A DNA stretch of 7,417 nt from contig JAQVKV010000099.1 in NCBI GenBank assembly GCA_028694545.1, positions 1 through 7,417 of the forward strand. Direction: 5' to 3'. The position numbers and the translations under genes were made by a program. Under the pieces are notes generated by a model, which saw only the letters and a list, made by a program, of their open reading frames with translations, did no database searches and was not told the origin of the DNA. Source of the stretch: Zavarzinia sp. (lineage in GTDB: Bacteria; Pseudomonadota; Alphaproteobacteria; Zavarziniales; Zavarziniaceae). Position 1 is the first letter of the stretch; each line of letters starts with the position of its first letter. Positions 5,940 to 7,417 of the stretch are shown one piece after another.

Positions 5940-7417
5940 TCAATTGTAGCCCCGGGCGGAACGGAAGGCGCCCGTCAGGTCCTTGGCCCCGTCGAAGACC
6001 CGGGCGTCGGACGCCCCGGCCAGGATTTCGAGCTGGCCGCGATCCGCATTGCCGAAGGTGATGCCGAAGATCGGAATGCGCGCCTCCACCGCCGTGCGCG
6101 CGGCGAGGAACGCCTCCGGATCGCCGTCGCTGCGCCCGTCGGTCATGATGACGACGGCGGGCAGGTAATCGTCCTTCGCGATCAGGGGCGCCATGCGGAC
6201 ATAGGCTTCGCGGACACAGGCATACATGTCGGTGCCGCCGCCGGTCCGGTGGCCCAGCACTTCGTTCAGCAGCCTGGTCTGATCATCCGCGCCCCCCGTG
6301 CCCTGCCAGACGTCGGCGACCCGGCCCGAGAAGGGAATGACGAAGATCCGGTCCCGGGGCGACCATTGCACCAGCACCTCTGACGCGCGTTCGGGCGTGA
6401 ACAGGAAGCTGATCGCCTGACGCAGCGCGCTTTCCCCGTCGCCCTTCATGCTGCCCGAGAAATCGAGGCAGAGCGCCGTCAGGGAGGGCCGGCGCAGCGC
6501 CTCCTGATAAAGGGTCAGCGCCTTGTAGATGACGGCCGCCTCCGGCATGCGCACGGCGGTGACGAGGCGGGAGGGATCAAAGTTCCAGTCCGGTTCGGGC
6601 CTTGCCTGTTCGGCCCGGCCAAGCGCGATGCGCCGGCCCGTTTCCGCGATTACGGCCTGGGTCTCGGGAGAGAGCAGGTGGGCCTGAAGCGCGAGGAAGA
6701 AATCCTCCACGTCCTTCGGTCTGCCCCGGCCGAGGAAGCCAAGGGGCGAATCCGCGATCGCCACTCCTTCCGCCGGATAAACCGCCCAGAGCGGTTCCTG
6801 CCCCTTGGCGCGCAGGGTGTCGTTCACTTCCTTGAGGACGGCCTCGTAATTCCACATGGCGTCATAGACGACCCCCTTCGCCGCTGCCTCGACATAGAGT
6901 TCGCCCAACCAGCCGCTGGAGCCGGACGAACGTTCGACACCGTCGAGCAGGCGTGTAACCTGGTCGAGGGTCGCGGCATCGTCTAGGTCGAGATCCTCGA
7001 GCACCGGCTTGCCGCGCGCCGCCGCCAGCATGGCGAGATAGGCGGCGGCCCCGGAATTGGACTGGGTGGCCGAGGTCATGAGGAAGCGCAAGGCCCCCTC
7101 GTCCACCGCCTTCAGGATGGCGGCGGTCGAAACGGATGTCCCGACCCAGCCGAGCGCCTCCGCCTTCGACTTGCGCACGCCGAGCACGACCGGGTTCTGC
7201 GAGATCGACTGGGTGTGGGAGACACGGCGGCCGCTGTCGAAGAGATCGATCCAGATGCTCGACGCCGGCCAGACGGCATCCACCGCCGCCTCCCGCCCCG
7301 GGCGCAACGACAGGCCGATGTCGAGCGAGCCCAGATAATGCATGTGGCAGGTCACGCCCCGGTCGGCGCAGAACGCCGTCACGATCGGCTCCAGCGCCTT
7401 GTTCTCGGAACCGGCGA
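5940..7417 (-). CDS. Substrate-binding plus VWA domain protein (5' end off window)
   Basis: The frame is open to the right edge, so the true start is outside; 491 codons are visible (residue 1 is the first complete codon). The first GTG start in the frame (7382) is internal, because GSENKALEPI just upstream is typical of the binding domain in this family. Residues 1 to about 300 resemble a type 2 periplasmic binding protein, with YLGSLDIG (27-34), WPASS (49-53), SNSG (119-122), SSGWLGELY (166-174) and NYE (189-191). Residues from about 312 form a VWA domain with an intact metal-ion-dependent adhesion site: DFSGS (318-322), T395 in GGGTDM, and D426 in MTDG. Such a domain probably binds a divalent metal and a protein partner. 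The gene lies 9 nt before the XpaC-family gene. Export is likely for the binding domain, but the signal region is outside the window. Confidence 0.85.
   Translation of the reverse strand, partial: AGSENKALEPIVTAFCADRGVTCHMHYLGSLDIGLSLRPGREAAVDAVWPASSIWIDLFDSGRRVSHTQSISQNPVVLGVRKSKAEALGWVGTSVSTAAILKAVDEGALRFLMTSATQSNSGAAAYLAMLAAARGKPVLEDLDLDDAATLDQVTRLLDGVERSSGSSGWLGELYVEAAAKGVVYDAMWNYEAVLKEVNDTLRAKGQEPLWAVYPAEGVAIADSPLGFLGRGRPKDVEDFFLALQAHLLSPETQAVIAETGRRIALGRAEQARPEPDWNFDPSRLVTAVRMPEAAVIYKALTLYQEALRRPSLTALCLDFSGSMKGDGESALRQAISFLFTPERASEVLVQWSPRDRIFVIPFSGRVADVWQGTGGADDQTRLLNEVLGHRTGGGTDMYACVREAYVRMAPLIAKDDYLPAVVIMTDGRSDGDPEAFLAARTAVEARIPIFGITFGNADRGQLEILAGASDARVFDGAKDLTGAFRSARGYN

Overview
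The window is GC-rich DNA, and all supportable genes lie on the minus strand. Codon usage, cellulose-synthase gene order and protein style suggest an alphaproteobacterium. This is an inference; no rRNA or marker gene is present to fix the taxon. In transcription order (right to left) there are two gene blocks separated by a roughly 290-bp intergenic region.

Block 1 (7417 to 4228) holds three closely packed genes. The first is a protein with a substrate-binding-like N-terminal region and a C-terminal von Willebrand factor A (VWA) domain; its 5' end is off the right edge. The second is a small two-helix membrane protein of the XpaC family. The third is a standalone membrane-anchored or exported substrate-binding-like protein. 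The standalone protein and the N-terminal half of the VWA protein share several ordered motifs and look like paralogues. In other bacteria XpaC-type proteins are often encoded near TelA-type 'toxic anion resistance' proteins. No TelA is visible here, and the biochemical role of such clusters is not established.

The intergenic region (3935-4227) contains a hairpin after block 1, three inverted repeats including a perfect 18-bp palindrome, a plausible promoter, and a 17-bp-period direct repeat in the leader of the next operon.

Block 2 (3934 to 1) is a bacterial cellulose synthesis operon: a BcsR/BcsP-like Pro/Ala-rich protein, the ParA/MinD-like ATPase BcsQ, and the cellulose synthase catalytic subunit BcsA. 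The genes overlap as TAATG and TGATG-type junctions, implying translational coupling. The bcsA reading frame does not stop after the PilZ domain. It runs through a Pro-rich linker and a signal-anchor-like helix into what looks like the start of BcsB, and leaves the window still open. This makes it a BcsA-BcsB fusion, an arrangement known from acsAB of Komagataeibacter. The operon would make c-di-GMP-activated cellulose at the inner membrane. BcsQ and the BcsR/BcsP-like protein probably act as cytosolic accessory or localisation factors.

No tRNA, rRNA, CRISPR array, insertion sequence or clear mobile element was seen. The most notable points are the BcsA-BcsB fusion with its embedded signal-like helix, the paired substrate-binding domains of block 1, and the palindrome-rich region upstream of the cellulose operon.
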